In this document: positions 41,790-52,294 of the stretch, one piece after another
How positions within the stretch are numbered: the stretch's first letter is position 1
Layout of the letters: every line of letters starts with the position of its first letter
Program-made: the position numbers and the translations under genes
Notes under the pieces: model-generated
What the model saw: only the letters and a program-made list of their open reading frames with translations
Databases searched by the model: none
What the model was told of the DNA's origin: nothing
From: Halisarca cf. caerulea
Taxonomy: Eukaryota; Porifera; Demospongiae; Chondrillida; Halisarcidae
Assembly (NCBI GenBank): GCA_963170055.1
Contig: CAUJGJ010000371.1
Location: 3,157,011 to 3,221,010, forward strand
Reading direction: 5' to 3'
DNA length: 64,000 bases

Positions 41790-44700
41790 CTATTTGTTCG
41801 TTATAAAAATACTTTGTTCACTTTCTGAGATGTTTGAATTTTGACTATTTCATGCTCTTCTTAATTTTAAAGTAATGTTTCTAACGTTCTTATTTCCAAA
41901 AGTTGTTTAAATACTTTGCAAATTTAAAATCTTGCTATTTGTTCGTTATAAAAATACTTTGTTCACTTTCTGAGATGTTTGAATTTTGACTATTTCATGC
42001 TCTTCTTAATTTTAAAGTAATGTTTCTAACGTTCTTATTTCCAAAAGTAGTTTAAATACTTTGCAAATTTAAAATCTTGCTATTTGTTCGTTATAAAAAT
42101 ACTTTGTTCACTTTCTGCGATGTTTGAATTTTGACTATTTCATGCTCTTCTTAATTTTAAAGTAATGTTTCTAACGTTCTTATTTCCAAAAGTTGTTTAA
42201 ATACTTTGCAAATTTAAAATCTTGCTATTTGTTCGTTTTAAAAATACTTTGTTCACTTTCTGCGATGTTTGAATTTTGACTATTTCATGCTCTTCTTAAT
42301 TTTTAAGTAATGTTTCTAACGTTCTTATTTCCAAAAGTTGTTTAAATACTTTGAAAATTTAAAATCTTGCTATTTGTTCGTTATAAAAATACTTTGTTCA
42401 CTTTCTGAGATGTTTGAATTTTCACTATTTCATGCTCTTCTTAATTTTAAAGTAATGTTTCTAATGTTCTTATTTCCAAAAGTTGTGTAAATACTTTGCA
42501 AATTTAAAATCTTGCTATTTGTTCGTTATAAAAATACTTTGTTCACTTTCTGAGATGTTTGAATTTTGACTATTTTATGCTCTTCTTTATTTTAAAGTAA
42601 TGTTTCTAACGTTCTTATTTCCAAAAGTTGTTTAAATACTTTGCAAAATTAAAATCTTGCTATTTGTTCGTTATAAAAATACTTTGTTCACTTTCTGAGA
42701 TGTTTGAATTTTGACTATTTCATGCTCTTCTTAATTTTAAAGTAATGTTTCTAACGTTCTTATTTCCAAAAGTTGTTTAAATACTTTGCAAATTTAAAAT
42801 CTTGCTATTTGTTCGTTATAAAAATACTTTGTTCACTTTCTGAGATGTTTGAATTTTGACTATTTCATGCTCTTCTTAATTTTAAAGTAATGTTTCTAAC
42901 GTTCTTATTTCCAAAAGTAGTTTAAATACTTTGCAAATTTAAAATCTTGCTATTTGTTCGTTATAAAAATACTTTGTTCACTTTCTGCGATGTTTGAATT
43001 TTGACTATTTCATGCTCTTCTTAGTTTTAAAGTAATGTTTCTAACGTTCTTATTTCCAAAAGTAGTTTAAATACTTTGCAAATTTAAAATCTTGCTATTT
43101 GTTCGTTATAAAAATACTTTGTTCACTTTCTGCGATGTTTGAATTTTGACTATTTCATGCTCTTCTTAGTTTTAAAGTAATGTTTCTAACGTTCTTATTT
43201 CCAAAAGTTGTTTAAATACTTTGCAAATTTAAAATCTTGCTATTTGTTCGTTATAAAAATACTTTGTTCACTTTCTGAGATGTTTGAATTTTGACTATTT
43301 CATGCTCTTCTTAATTTTAAGGTAATGTTTCTAACGTTCTTATTTCCAAAAGTTGTGTAAATACTTTGCAAATTTAAAATCTTGCTATTTGTTCGTTATA
43401 AAAATACTTTGTTCACTTTCTGAGATGTTTGAATTTTGACTATTTCATGCTCTTCTTAGTTTTAAAGTAATGTTTCTAACGTTCTTATTTCCAAAAGTTG
43501 TTTAAATACTTTGCAAATTTAAAATCTTGCTATTTGTTCGTTATAAAAATACTTTGTTCACTTTCTGAGATGTTTGAATTTTGACTATTTCATGCTCTTC
43601 TTAATTTTAAAGTAATGTTTCTAACGTTCTTATTTCCAAAAGTAGTTTAAATACTTTGCAAATTTAAAATCTTGCTATTTGTTCGTTATAAAAATACTTT
43701 GTTCACTTTCTGCGATGTTTGAATTTTGACTATTTCATGCTCTTCTTAATTTTAAAGTAATGTTTCTAACGTTCTTATTTCCAAAAGTTGTTTAAATACT
43801 TTGCAAATTTAAAATCTTGCTATTTGTTCGTTTTAAAAATACTTTGTTCACTTTCTGCGATGTTTGAATTTTGACTATTTCATGCTCTTCTTAATTTTTA
43901 AGTAATGTTTCTAACGTTCTTATTTCCAAAAGTTGTTTAAATACTTTGAAAATTTAAAATCTTGCTATTTGTTCGTTATAAAAATACTTTGTTCACTTTC
44001 TGAGATGTTTGAATTTTCACTATTTCATGCTCTTCTTAATTTTAAAGTAATGTTTCTAATGTTCTTATTTCCAAAAGTTGTGTAAATACTTTGCAAATTT
44101 AAAATCTTGCTATTTGTTCGTTATAAAAATACTTTGTTCACTTTCTGAGATGTTTGAATTTTGACTATTTTATGCTCTTCTTTATTTTAAAGAAATGTTT
44201 CTAACGTTCTTATTTCCAAAAGTTGTTTAAATACTTTGCAAAATTAAAATCTTGCTATTTGTTCGTTATAAAAATACTTTGTTCACTTTCTGAGATGTTT
44301 GAATTTTGACTATTTCATGCTCTTCTTAATTTTAAAGTAATGTTTCTAACGTTCTTATTTCCAAAAGTTGTTTAAATACTTTGCAAATTTAAAATCTTGC
44401 TATTTGTTCGTTATAAAAATACTTTGTTCACTTTCTGAGATGTTTGAATTTTGACTATTTCATGCTCTTCTTAATTTTAAAGTAATGTTTCTAACGTTCT
44501 TATTTCCAAAAGTAGTTTAAATACTTTGCAAATTTAAAATCTTGCTATTTGTTCGTTATAAAAATACTTTGTTCACTTTCTGCGATGTTTGAATTTTGAC
44601 TATTTCATGCTCTTCTTAGTTTTAAAGTAATATTTCTAACGTTCTTATTTCCAAAAGTAGTTTAAATACTTTGCAAATTTAAAATCTTGCTATTTGTTCG

Positions 44701-45130
44701 TTATAAAAATACTTTGTTCACTTTCTGCGATGTTTGAATTTTGACTATTTCATGCTCTTCTTAGTTTTAAAGTAATGTTTCTAACGTTCTTATTTCCAAA
44801 AGTTGTTTAAATACTTTGCAAATTTAAAATCTTGCTATTTGTTCGTTATAAAAATACTTTGTTCACTTTCTGAGATGTTTGAATTTTGACTATTTCATGC
44901 TCTTCTTAATTTTAAGGTAATGTTTCTAACGTTCTTATTTCCAAAAGTTGTGTAAATACTTTGCAAATTTAAAATCTTGCTATTTGTTCGTTATAAAAAT
45001 ACTTTGTTCACTTTCTGAGATGTTTGAATTTTGACTATTTCATGCTCTTCTTAGTTTTAAAGTAATGTTTCTAACGTTCTTATTTCCAAAAGTTGTTTAA
45101 ATACTTTGCAAATTTAAAATCTTGCTATTT
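41790..45130 (+). repeat. Sat1 HOR: 11-mer of 1,595 bp in tandem
   Basis: Markers recur at 1,595 bp (11 monomers): TATTTTATGCTCTTCTTTATT at 42,571 and 44,166, TTAAGGTAATG near 43,320 and 44,915, and CTTAGTTTTAAAG near 43,021 and 44,616. Agreement runs from about 41,790 to 43,535 against about 43,385 to 45,130. An earlier copy of the TTCTTTATT marker at 41,701 is 870 bp (6 monomers) upstream. The edges are approximate. Confidence 0.75.
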
Positions 45131-47551
45131 CTTCGTTTTAAAAATACTTTGTTCACTTTCTGCGATTTTTGAATTTTGACTATTTCATGCTCTTCTTAAT
45201 TTTAAAGTAATGTTTCTAACGTTCTTATTTCCAAAAGTTCTTTAAATACTTTGCAAATTTAAAATCTTGCTATTTGTTCGTTATAAAAATACTTTGTTCA
45301 CTTTCTGCGATGTTTGAATTTTGACTATTTCATGCTCTTCTTAATTTTAAAGTAATGTTTCTAACGTTCTTATTTCCAAAAGTTGTTTAAATACTTTGCA
45401 AATTTAAAATCTTGCTATTTGTTCGTTTTAAAAATACTTTGTTCACTTTCTGCGATGTTTGAATTTTGACTATTTCATGCTCTTCTTAATTTTAAAGTAA
45501 TGTTTCTAACGTTCTTATTTCCAAAAGTTGTTTAAATACTTTGCAAATTTAAAATCTTGCTATTTGTTCGTTATAAAAGTACTTTGTTCACTTTCTGCGA
45601 TGTTTGAATTTTGACTATTTCATGCTCTTCTTAATTTTAAAGTAATGTTTCTAACGTTCTTATTTCCAAAAGTTGTTTAAATACTTTGCAAATTTAAAAT
45701 CTTGCTATTTGTTCGTTATAAAAATACTTTGTTCACTTTCTGAGATGTTTGAATTTTGACTATTTCATGCTCTTCTTAGTTTTAAAGTAATGTTTCTAAC
45801 GTTCTTATTTCCAAAAGTTGTTTAAATACTTTGCAAATTTAAAATCTTGCTATTTGTTCGTTTTAAAAATACTTTGTTCACTTTCTGCGATTTTTGAATT
45901 TTGACTATTTCATGCTCTTCTTAATTTTAAAGTAATGTTTCTAACGTTCTTATTTCCAAAAGTTGTTTAAATACTTTGCAAATTTAAAATCTTGCTATTT
46001 GTTCGTTATAAAAATACTTTGTTCACTTTCTGCGATGTTTGAATTTTGACTATTTCATGCTCTTCTTAATTTTAAAGTAATGTTTCTAACGTTCTTATTT
46101 CCAAAAGTTGTTTAAATACTTTGCAAATTTAAAATCTTGCTATTTGTTCGTTATAAAAGTACTTTGTTCACTTTCTGCGATGTTTGAATTTTGACTATTT
46201 CATGCTCTTCTTAATTTTAAAGTAATGTTTCTAACGTTCTTATTTCCAAAAGTTGTTTAAATACTTTGCAAATTTAAAATCTTGCTATTTGTTCGTTATA
46301 AAAATACTTTGTTCACTTTCTGAGATGTTTGAGTTTTGACTATTTCATGCTCTTCTTAGTTTTAAAGTAATGTTTCTAACGTTCTTATTTCCAAAAGTTG
46401 TTTAAATACTTTGCAAATTTAAAATCTTGCTATTTGTTCGTTTTAAAAATACTTTGTTCACTTTCTGCGATTTTTGAATTTTGACTATTTCATGCTCTTC
46501 TTAATTTTAAAGTAATGTTTCTAACGTTCTTATTTCCAAAAGTAGTTTAAATACTTTGCAAATTTAAAATCTTGCTATTTGTTCGTTATAAAAATACTTT
46601 GTTCACTTTCTGAGATGTTTGAATTTTGAATATTTCATGCTCTTCTAAATTTTAAAGTAATGTTTCTAACGTTCTTATTTCCAAAAGTTGTTTAAATACT
46701 TTGCAAATTTAAAATCTTGCTATTTGTTCGTTTTAAAAATACTTTGTTCACTTTCTGCGATGTTTGAATTTTGACTATTTCATGCTCTTCTTAATTTTAA
46801 AGTAATGTTTCTAACGTTCTTATTTCCAAAAGTAGTTTAAATACTTTGCAAATTTAAAATCTTGCTATTTGTTCGTTATAAAAGTACTTTGTTCACTTTC
46901 TGCGATGTTTGAATTTTGACTATTTCATGCTCTTCTTAATTTTAAAGTAATGTTTCTAACGTTCTTATTTCCAAAAGTTGTTTAAATACTTTGCAAATTT
47001 AAAATCTTGCTATTTGTTCGTTATAAAAATACTTTGTTCACTTTCTGAGATGTTTGAATTTTCACTATTTCATGCTCTTCTTAATTTTAAAGTAATGTTT
47101 CTAACGTTCTTATTTCCAAAAGTTGTTTAAATACTTTGCAAATTTAAAATCTTGCTATTTGTTCGTTATAAAAGTACTTTGTTCACTTTCTGCGATGTTT
47201 GAATTTTGACTATTTCATGCTCTTCTTAATTTTAAAGTAATGTTTCTAACGTTCTTATTTCCAATAGTTGTTTAAATACTTTGCAAATTTAAAATCTTGC
47301 TATTTGTTCGTTATAAAAATACTTTGTTCACTTTCTGAGATGTTTGAATTTTCACTATTTCATGCTCTTCTTAATTTTAAAGTAATGTTTCTAACGTTCT
47401 TATTTCCAAAAGTTGTTTAAATACTTTGCAAATTTAAAATCTTGCTATTTGTTCGTTTTAAAAATACTTTGTTCACTTTCTGCGATGTTTGAATTTTGAC
47501 TATTTCATGCTCTTCTTAATTTTAAAGTAATGTTTCTAACGTTCTTATTTC

Positions 47552-48499
47552 CAAAAGTAGTTTAAATACTTTGCAAATGTAAAATCTAGCTATTTGTTCG
47601 TTATAAAAATAATTTGTTCACTTTCTGAGATATTTGAATTTTGACTATTTCATGCTCTTCTTAATTTTAAAGTAATGTTTCTAACGTAAATATTTCCAAA
47701 AGTTGTTTAAATACTTTGCAAATTTAAAATCTTGTAACGTTTCTAACGTTCTTATTTCCAAAAGTACTTTAAATACTTTGCAAATTTAAAATCTTGCTAT
47801 TTGTTCGTTATAAAAATACTTTGTTCATTTTCTGAGATGTTTGAATTTTGACTATTTCATGCTCTTCTTAATTTTAAAGTAACGTTTCTAGCGTTCTTAT
47901 TTCCAAAAGTACTTTAAATACTTTGCAAATTTAAAATCTTGCTATTTGTTCGTTATAAAAATACTTTGTTCACTTTCTGCGATGTTTGAATTTTGACTAT
48001 TTCATTCTCTCCTTAATTTTAAAGTAATGTTTCTAACGTTCTTATTTCCAAAAGTTGTTTAAATACTTTGCAAATTTAAAATCTTGCTATTTGTTCGTTA
48101 TAAAAATACTTTGTTCATTTTCTGAGATGTTTGAATTTTGACTATTTCATGCTCTTCTTAATTTTAAAGTAATGTTTCTAACGTTCTTATTTCCAAAAGT
48201 AGTTTAAATACATTGCAAATTTAAAATCTTGTATAATGTTCGTTATTAAATTACTTTGTCCACTTTCTAAGATGTTTGAATTTTGACTATTTCATGCTGG
48301 TCTTTTTTTAAAGTAATGTTTCTAACGTTCTTATTTGCAAAAGTAGTTTGAATATTTTGCAAATTTTAAATATATTATTTGTCAGATAGAAAATTACTTT
48401 GTTTAGATCCTAAAATGCTTGGAATTTTAACTATTTTATGCTCTTCTTTTTTGGAAAGTAATGTTTCTGACGTTCTAATTTAAGAAAGTTCTTTTAGTA
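47552..48499 (+). repeat. Sat1 diverged edge monomers
   Basis: Monomers start at 47,552, 47,697, 47,759, 47,904, 48,049, 48,194 and 48,338. The one at 47,697 is only 62 bp because 83 bp are missing between ATCTTG and TAACGTTTC. Mismatches to the array consensus rise towards the right; the last copies share only scattered blocks such as AAAGTAATGTTTCT. The last monomer is interrupted by the TIR element that begins at 48,500. Confidence 0.9.
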
Positions 48500-48952
48500 C
48501 CGTACTTCCTCTAAAATTTCGGGACATTTTTAGTAGTTTCAAATTACATATTTTGAATTTTAAGAGGTTAAGTCTTCTTGTTGACAGGCGCTTTGCGAAA
48601 ATCAGAGACTCTTCAAGAAATTAGAGACTCGTCATGAAAAACAGAGCCCGCGTCCTTACGGCCATTTTGGGACTCTTTTTAAGATGGCTGACGTCATATC
48701 GTTGTTGTTTTTCCCATCTCTTGTATTGTTAGAGCGTACCACGTGTACAAACAAGTTTGGAAACCTGACATTGGAAGAAGAGTTTGTTTGCTATATAAAA
48801 GAAGGCAGATAAACAGAAAATCGATTGTCGAAATTAGAGGGTCTACCTCGAATATTAGAGTTGGGCAAAAATCGAATTTTTAGAAGTAGTGGGAGGCAAA
48901 ATCAGGCTGCCCTGTCGAAAATTAGATTTCCGAATTTTTAGAGGAAGTACGG
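48500..48952. mobile_element. TIR element A (453 bp), TA target duplication, inside a Sat1 monomer
   Basis: The termini are inverted repeats: the left end reads CCGTACTTCCTCTAAAA and the right end is its reverse complement TTTTAGAGGAAGTACGG. Each end is flanked by TA (48,498-48,499 and 48,953-48,954). Removing the element and one TA restores a monomer spacing of exactly 145 bp (CTTTGC at 48,955 versus TTTTGC at 48,355), which proves insertion into satellite. The TA duplication and short TIR fit a miniature Tc1/mariner-like element. It carries no transposase. The interior has repeated AATTAGAG/AATTTTTAGAG motifs and a TATATAAAAG box at 48,792. The ends match element D at 61,280 in 21 of 26 positions. 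Confidence 0.88.
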
Positions 48953-48954
48953 TA

Positions 48955-49017
48955 CTTTGCAAATTTAAATCTTTCTATTTGTCACATACAAAAATTACTT
49001 TGTTTAGTTTCTAAGTT
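48955..49017 (+). repeat. Sat1 monomer remnant between two insertions
   Basis: CTTTGCAAATTTAAATC through TTTCTAAG matches the first half of a diverged Sat1 monomer. Its start was separated from the preceding monomer by element A, and its second half continues at 49,773 after the next insertion. Confidence 0.85.
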
Positions 49018-49772
49018 CACAGGGTGTTTTTAACCGTCTGTTGCTTGTTCCGATTGTGGGCGGTGCTTGTTTTCAATGTCATCAGTTAGCGGCTGTTTTT
49101 ATTGCGTCATTGAGCGTCTTTCAGGTGGCGTACAAAATTTCAAATATCAACAGAATGGGGGAAGAAGGCGTCTTTCGTGACGCTATGCATACGTATCTGT
49201 GTAACGTCACGAAAATGGCAGTTTTGTTGAGGGCGAAGATAAAGTCGCTTGGTTAGACCTCAGATGCCTTTGAATCCCACCAAATCCAACTTCGATGGAA
49301 TTTTAAGATGTTTCGGTTTGTGAAAATCGTTTCGGGCATAGTGCTACAATTAAGCAGTTTCTCGCAAATGGACCATTTATGCTAATTTTTGGCCGTTTGG
49401 AGGGTGAAAAAAACAGGTTTTTCGGTTGTAACTTTCTTAAGGAAGATTAATAGCCCGGAATGATTTTCGGATAGCTCACCACTTGTTCTGTCTTTTCATG
49501 TTGTTCAATATGTATTGAGAGGGATCAAAAGGTGTAAACAGGGCGAAGTTTGTCTGAAACTGCTATGTATTCCTAGCTCGCTATCTTTCTTCCGACAATA
49601 GAAACAATTGCCAGTTAAGTACCAACATGCGCGGAATATATACAACTTTCATCCAGTAAGAAGAACTGGGCGAAAATCTTGTCAACTTAGTAGAAACGAT
49701 CGATAATTCGTGCTGCTATTTCAAGATGGCCATTTTTGCATTTTATTCCTGGACGGTTATACATACCCTGTG
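49018..49772. mobile_element. TIR element of 755 bp inserted in a Sat1 monomer
   Basis: The left end CACAGGGTGTTTTTAACCGTC and right end GACGGTTATACATACCCTGTG are inverted repeats of about 21 bp with a few mismatches. The flanks are Sat1: TTTCTAAGTT on the left and GTGTTTGAATTTTG on the right. Removing the 755 bp leaves a monomer spacing of 146 bp (CTTTG at 48,955 and 49,856), so any target duplication is about 2 bp and now differs (TT versus GT). A 71-codon frame at 49,041-49,256 shows no recognisable domain, so I treat the element as non-autonomous. The CACAGG terminus also opens the larger element at 59,432, which suggests a related family; superfamily assignment is uncertain. Confidence 0.75.
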
Positions 49773-50195
49773 GTGTTTGAATTTTGACTATTTCATGCTT
49801 TTCTTGGTCTTAAAGTAATGTTTCTAACATTCTTATTTCCAGAGTAGTTTAAATACTTTGCAAATTTAAATCTTTCTATTTGTTCATTACAAAAATACTT
49901 CGTTCACTTTCTAAGATGTTTGAATTTTGACTATTTCATGCTCTTCAATATTTTAAAGTAATGTTTCTAACGTTCTTATTTCAAAAAGTAGTTTGAATAC
50001 TTTGCAAATTTGAAATATACTATTTGTCAGATACAAAACTACTTTGTTTAGCTCCTAAGATGCTTGCAATTTTGACTATTTCATGCTCTTCTTTATTTTA
50101 AAGTAATGTTTCTAACATTCTTATTTAAGAAAGTACTTTAAATAATTAGCAAATTAAAATTCTTGCTATTTGTTGGATACAGAAATTTTGTTTAC
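49773..50195 (+). repeat. Sat1 diverged monomers, about three copies
   Basis: TGTTTGAATTTTGACTATTT begins at 49,773, followed by two further diverged monomers with AAGTAATGTTTCTAAC at about 49,813, 49,956 and 50,102. The variants (TTTGTCAGATAC, CTCCTAAGATGC) also occur in the edge monomers at 48,340-48,480. These are intermediates between the homogenised array and the Sat2 branch. Recognisable satellite ends near 50,195. Confidence 0.9.
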
Positions 50196-50552
50196 ACAGC
50201 GAAAATACTAGCTGTGCGCGGACTCCGTATTTTGGGAAACGTGTGTTCCGTACACATGTATGGCACAGGTTGTGCGCAATACCAAATATAAAGAACGGGA
50301 CCGAGCTACACCTAAAGTGGCACTGTATGGCACTACTCCATGCCTAACATCATGAATTTCTGTACATATACCGAACTTTGTGAACAAAAATCGTGCATGC
50401 TTGTAACCGTTCACAGAACGTTTTTTGCCGCTTCCATTATTTGCAGGGTGGCTTCGCAATTGCGTTATGAATGCAAGCAAGTTCTTGAGAATTTCTCACA
50501 AAGAATACAAAGGCTAAGGTAACTTTAAAGAACAAAGTGTACATGTCTGAGG
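50196..50552. other. Unique spacer, no feature seen
   Basis: Low-copy sequence between the last satellite remnant and the 3' end of the minus-strand gene. Short open frames on both strands overlap each other and show no domain, splice pattern or codon bias. I see nothing to annotate here. Confidence 0.5.
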
Positions 50553-50808
50553 CTAGTTTTCATCAACAATGTCTGAATCTTCTGAGATGTCGTCTTCCTC
50601 TACCCCTGATCCATCGTTGTCTTCTTCAGGACTTTGGTGTTCAGGCAAGGGAGTCTCAGAGTTCTCTTTCTGGTAGCTGGCATCAAATGGCCCAAGCTGT
50701 ACCTTCCATTGGAGAAAGTTGACTGACAGCTCCATCTGTTCTAGCTTTACATTTCAACCTTTTAGCCTTTTGTTCCTTGGTGTATCTATAGTCCAGCTTC
50801 CTGACAAA
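50553..50808 (-). pseudogene. Exon 3 of the SANT/coiled-coil gene
   Basis: It starts after CCAAG in phase 0, matching the exon 2 donor, and encodes FVRKLDYRYTKEQKAKR and then a polar stretch. At about 50,695 the frame runs into a stop (AWAI*), while a shift of one base continues into the acidic tail that ends at 50,553. The coherent composition on both sides of the break supports a real frameshift in an ancestral coding exon. Confidence 0.55.
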
Positions 50809-50937
50809 CTTGGCAGCTACTATACAAGGGAATTGAAACATTTAAGATGTACAAACGTACTAATGTATTTGCATAATAATTATATTATCATATTAGCGAT
50901 TTTTTGAATAAAAATTGTACATGTCTCATGCACTTAC

Positions 50938-51070
50938 ATTCTGATCTCCATGGTAGCCATGTCGGGTAATAGTGTCTTCATCCTCTCCACCACTTTCCTC
51001 TGTCATAAAGTGGTAGGACAATTCCCTCCACTTTGTTGTCTCTGTTTCAGGCTTCACATATCTTGATCTT
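50938..51070 (-). pseudogene. Exon 2 of the SANT/coiled-coil gene
   Basis: 133 bp: one base completes the split codon from exon 1 and 44 codons follow, encoding RSRYVKPETETTKWRELSYH and then an acidic run. The acceptor is AAGAG/AAGATC and the donor is AAT/GTAAGT (50,937-50,932), a near-perfect splice site in phase 0. The exon is open throughout. Confidence 0.6.
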
Positions 51071-51330
51071 CTCTTAAATAGCTTTGGAAAAGAGTAATAT
51101 GTCGTACATACATACATAGGATGGTACTAGGCTGTGGCTTACGTTTCGCTGGAATTGTCTAATTCGCTTTAGTTCTAGGTTCAATTTAACCTTGTTTCTC
51201 CGTCCTGGGCTGCTATCATTCACATTTCATCTTTGGCCTTCATAATATATGTGAATGGCCTTTATGCAACAAAATCAGTGTACAATCTGTTTTAAATCAA
51301 ATTATATATACCATAAAGGACGCTCACATA

Positions 51331-52008
51331 CAGTACATGACACAAGTTACTTACGCTAATCCGCAAAAATCTTTTCACCTAACCGCGGTTAATCCGCAGA
51401 AATGGGCTGCATACACATGCGCACATACGCGGAAGGCGAGTTCCGCGGATGTCCGCATACTTTCGAATATTGTCTATGGTACTGTGTACTAAGAATATTC
51501 ATTCCGTGGCGTTGGTGGGAAAAAATGGCTTTGGATATGTGGAGCGTCGAGACGAAGTTGAAGATTGTTACAGACAGGGAAATTAGGACAGGATGAAAAC
51601 TGCAGAAAAGCCAGAAGCAAGTGACCATTTACTGTACTTTTGGCCATAACGGTTATTTGGAATAGTTACTGTACTCTTTTCCGATTGTTTTGTACCCAAC
51701 TTCTATACGTGGTTTGCTCGTCTGTTTGATTACTTTTGACTGTACGTATTGTGACTGTGATTACTATTCTTTTTAAATAATCTGAAGTTCTTCATCTGTT
51801 TTGAAGCATGTTGTAGAAGTCCAGTCCTTGCGAAGTTCAGTCTCATCGTTATACTAATACGCACTATTCCGTGGTAGGCATTTGCAGAAGATTTTCGCAG
51901 AAACTTGGGATATTTTCCGCAGAAACCCAGAACGATTTTTGCGGAAATGTGTAAAATGAAATCTGCGTCTAATTGCGGATAAATGTAAGGAACTTGTGTC
52001 ATGTACTG
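51331..52008. mobile_element. TIR element B (678 bp), TA target duplication, intronic
   Basis: The left end CAGTACATGACACAAGTTAC and right end GTAAGGAACTTGTGTCATGTACTG are inverted repeats of about 24 bp with one mismatch in the outer 24. TA flanks both ends (51,329-51,330 and 52,009-52,010). Subterminal CCGC/GCGGA-rich motifs (AATCCGCA, TTGCGGA, TTCGCAGA) repeat on both sides. CAGT termini with TA duplication fit a Tc1/mariner-like miniature element. No transposase is encoded; short open frames inside it have no recognisable domain. It lies wholly within intron 1 of the minus-strand SANT/coiled-coil gene. Confidence 0.88.
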
Positions 52009-52294
52009 TACTTAGGAGGACCTTGTCAGCTGTATTGCCATGCTTGGCCTTCACTGAAGGTCTTTAAAAAGACAAGACTTTGTAGACTGGTTTTCGGGGG
52101 CGTTGTACCTAAAGTTAGGTAGACATTTAAAAAAAAAAAAGAATAGTACCTACATACAAACTAACTTTAGAGTGCTCTTGAACTGTCTTTCACGCTGGTA
52201 GCTTTTATGCAACAATTTAACAGATGCCTGTATTTACAGTGACAGAACCACACATCAATCTAGATTAAAGGGAAAACAAGTGATCAGTACTTAC

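Larger units (their letters stand above)
1..47551 (+). repeat. Sat1: 145-bp tandem satellite array, about 328 monomers
   Basis: A head-to-tail array of one AT-rich monomer; the first monomer counts to about 24% G+C. The motif CAAAAGTAG/CAAAAGTTG recurs every 145 bp (1, 146, 291, 436 and so on). The anchor at 47,552 is 328 x 145 - 9 bases downstream, and the 9 missing bases are fully explained by a 3-bp deletion near 4,890 and 2-bp deletions near 24,379, 26,987 and 29,885. Monomers differ at a few recurring sites: GTAGTTT versus GTTGTTT, GTTATAAAA versus GTTTTAAAA, CTGAGAT versus CTGCGAT or CTGAGGT, and TTTTGACT versus TTTTCACT. Because 145 is not a multiple of 3, any reading frame rotates through all three frames and meets stops, so the array is non-coding. 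The near-nucleosomal length and HOR organisation resemble centromeric or pericentromeric satellites; that role is inferred. The array is cut by the window start. Confidence 0.98.

Noticed and set aside
1..47551. CRISPR-like array, because of hundreds of regular repeats
   Set aside because: The repeats are contiguous 145-bp monomers with no unique spacers and no associated genes; it is a eukaryotic satellite.
1..47551. Coding tandem-repeat protein
   Set aside because: No frame of 60 or more codons stays open; the 145-bp period is out of frame and stops occur in all frames.
49041..49256. 71-codon open frame
   Set aside because: It lies wholly inside the TIR element at 49,018-49,772 and has no recognisable domain or relatives in the window.
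1..50195. CENP-B box in the satellite
   Set aside because: The TTCG-N4-A-N2-CGGG pattern is not present in the monomers; only the TTCG half appears (TGTTCGTT).
50208..50522. Overlapping open frames on both strands
   Set aside because: They are short, mutually overlapping and without domain, splice or composition support.
51389..52054. Several open frames between 51.4 and 52.05 kb
   Set aside because: They fall inside or across TA-flanked element B and consist of its GCGGA-type repeat motifs.
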